From assembly GCA_946565805.1 (NCBI GenBank), contig CAMNWO010000011.1, forward strand, positions 1 through 64,000: a DNA stretch of 64,000 nt, read 5' to 3'. Numbering within the stretch: the stretch's first letter is position 1; every line of letters starts with the position of its first letter. The notes below the pieces were generated by a model. The model did not search any database. It was not told the DNA's origin and saw nothing but the letters and a program-made list of their open reading frames with translations. Source of the DNA: an uncultured Clostridium sp. GTDB lineage: Bacteria > Bacillota > Clostridia > TANB77 > CAG-508. Below are positions 63,501 to 64,000 of the stretch, one piece after another. A program made the position numbers and the translations under genes.

Positions 63501-64000
63501 CAAGATAAGATAAGATTTTTTGATACATTTCTCTATCGCTACCTTTGATGCCTAAATATCTACTTTCAGCTTCTACTCTCGCTTTTGTCAGTTCAAATTC
63601 TTTGGTCACTTTTTCTGTCGCTCGATATTTTTTTATATTCTCAATTACATTTTCTTCTTGTTCATTTACTGATAAAATTAAATCAATGATTGCTTCTTCT
63701 TGTGGCTTTACTTTTATGGTTCTTTTTAAAGCCACAATTGGTTCTGTTACTAATCCTGTTTTTTTAGATAAAGGAATAGAATTTTTTATCATGTTAGGAA
63801 TTCCTAAATTTCCTTTACCAATAAACTTTTCTTCATCAATTTCGTATTCGAAATCCCCAATTGTCTCACTATTTGTGGATAAATTTGCTCCTAGATAAAT
63901 TTTAGGCTGATTAACTTCTCGATTTTTTCTTTCTATTATAATACTATTTGTTTTTTCATCCAATTTGTTAATTAAAAATAAATTGTTAAAAGCTGGATGT
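60562..64000 (-). CDS. GH94-type cyclic beta-glucan synthase-like enzyme (5' end outside window)
   Basis: The last 1,146 or so residues of a larger protein; the frame is open through the right edge, with HPAFNNLF there, a phrase of NdvB/cyclic beta-1,2-glucan synthases. Order: beta-sandwich domains, then an (alpha/alpha)6 barrel with GGAFGFRDQLQD, DVEHWWHEENQRGIRTRFSDDL and SGDWNDG, whose Asp is the general acid of GH94 phosphorylases. It makes or phosphorolyses beta-glucans; the missing N-terminus would hold the GT84 synthase if it is a complete NdvB. An internal TTG at 63963 is not the start. Confidence 0.85.
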   Translation of the reverse strand, partial: HPAFNNLFLINKLDEKTNSIIIERKNREVNQPKIYLGANLSTNSETIGDFEYEIDEEKFIGKGNLGIPNMIKNSIPLSKKTGLVTEPIVALKRTIKVKPQEEAIIDLILSVNEQEENVIENIKKYRATEKVTKEFELTKARVEAESRYLGIKGSDREMYQKILSYLVFDNPIKSQFLQNKRKQSHYCQSELWKYGISGDLPIILVKIRNVNDGYLLKEVLKAHEFFKMKSVETELVILDEEKHSYENYVKEEIEGNILNQHMGYLKNQRGGIFTLSKGEIAKKDIELLEFLAGIIIDSNKGGLRNNIKEIEENYKERQEIIGEEIQRPIFYEEENEDIDFLANKEQLKYYNEYGAFSEDGKEYIIRTNQENRLPTVWSHIMANKKFGTLVTQNLGGYSWYKNCRLNRISSWANQPNYDIPSEVLYLKDMENQKAWSIGLNPMPDEKNYNIIYGFGYCKYFHKSSGMEQELEIFVPKEDSCKVGILSLKNKTPNRKKLKLYYYVKPVIGEDEIKSNGYIDLKFDGNNNLVQAKNLYREEMEKTRVYISSSEKIKSYTGDKNFFLGEGGITNPSALKKVSLNNQNALGRKACMAYEIEIELESFEEKQISIILGAEEEEMDCKNIAYKYQKIANCKEELDRVKNHWKEFLGKIQVYTPIESTNILLNGWIIYQIVNSRLIGKTGYYQSGGAFGFRDQLQDVIGLKYLEPEILKQQIIKHSEHQFIEGDVEHWWHEENQRGIRTRFSDDLLWLAFVVIEYIDFTGDSSILDLETSYLEGAVLEEGQDERYEKYLPSKQKGSIYEHCIKAIERSLNFGDNGLPKIGSGDWNDGFSTVGNKGKGESVWLGFFLSMILENFVSICHQKGDEELAKKYEETRNNLKRALNTNGWDGRWYKRAFMDDGNVLGSMENEECRIDSIAQSWSVISKMGDNDKKYISMESLENHLIDRENGIIKLLDPPFEKSKLEPGYIKAYLPGVRENGGQYTHSSVWVIIAEAMLGFGDKAFELYRMINPVEHSRTKEASKKYKVEPYVIAADIYGTGNLAGRGGWTWYTGSAGWYYKAGIENLLGLKIEQGYLKIQPCIPKEWKEYQIKYQYQESVYNIRIKNPNGKNGFEEGNSKVRLNGNPIDNCIKLDGSRNVYQLEVEL

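Noticed and set aside
1..64000. tRNA, including the predicted unusual tRNA-Gly, in this window
   Set aside because: No cloverleaf-like stretch was noticed in any intergenic gap; it must be sought elsewhere in the genome.

Overview
The window is AT-rich DNA from a low-GC Gram-positive bacterium, most likely an uncultured anaerobic member of the Clostridia. Supporting signs: a dcw cell-wall cluster with mraZ at its head, MurE with the DNPR motif of meso-diaminopimelate ligases plus dapF, a class-B sortase-like enzyme, fermentation genes (adhE, pflB, pflA), PASTA-tailed penicillin-binding proteins, and large surface proteins with prepilin-like N-termini. No rRNA, tRNA or CRISPR array was seen.

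The outstanding feature is how CGG is used. I looked for every in-frame CGG by eye. Eleven genes of ordinary conserved families (ftsW, rsmH, aspS, pflA, rarA, dapF, rluD, an S1-domain protein, a PASTA PBP, a polysaccharide deacetylase, an M15-type peptidase) look frameshifted. All 13 breaks are the same event: an in-frame CGG followed by A or T, after which the protein resumes in the +1 frame with the GGA or GGT glycine the family expects. Dozens of CGG triplets in the other two phases cause no break. Native genes thus seem to read CGGN as a four-base glycine codon, or skip the C. CGG read as ordinary arginine occurs only in two genes that look acquired (a NadR-type NAD enzyme, three times; a mobile-element cargo gene, twice) and once in a small hypothetical gene.

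Layout. 0.3-12.3 kb (minus strand): mraZ, rsmH, ftsL, a PASTA PBP, pyrB-pyrI, murE, mraY, ftsW, murG, histidine kinase. 13.0-16.4 kb: an M15-type peptidase gene interrupted by a 2.7-kb serine-integrase element whose attachment sites can be read to the base. 16.4-25.5 kb: sortase, rsmA, a second PASTA PBP, prepilin-like surface protein, response regulator, mnmA. 25.6-40.1 kb: aspS, HD-GYP protein, adhE, M23 peptidase, pflB/pflA, S1-domain protein. 40.2-49 kb: NadR-like enzyme, pseudouridine synthases, lspA, OB-fold protein, spore-type deacetylase. 49-57 kb: small genes, TauE pair, rarA-ruvA-HD hydrolase repair operon, prepilin-like protein with divergent regulator, dapF. 57-64 kb: transglycosylase, Rpn-type nuclease, deacetylase, and the C-terminal part of a giant GH94 cyclic-glucan-synthase-like enzyme running off the end.

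Intergenic gaps carry a dispersed family of palindromic REP/REPIN-like repeats built on GGGGACAG/GGGACGG cores flanked by GAGACA. Two copies directly provide the ribosome-binding site and start codon of rsmA and rarA.
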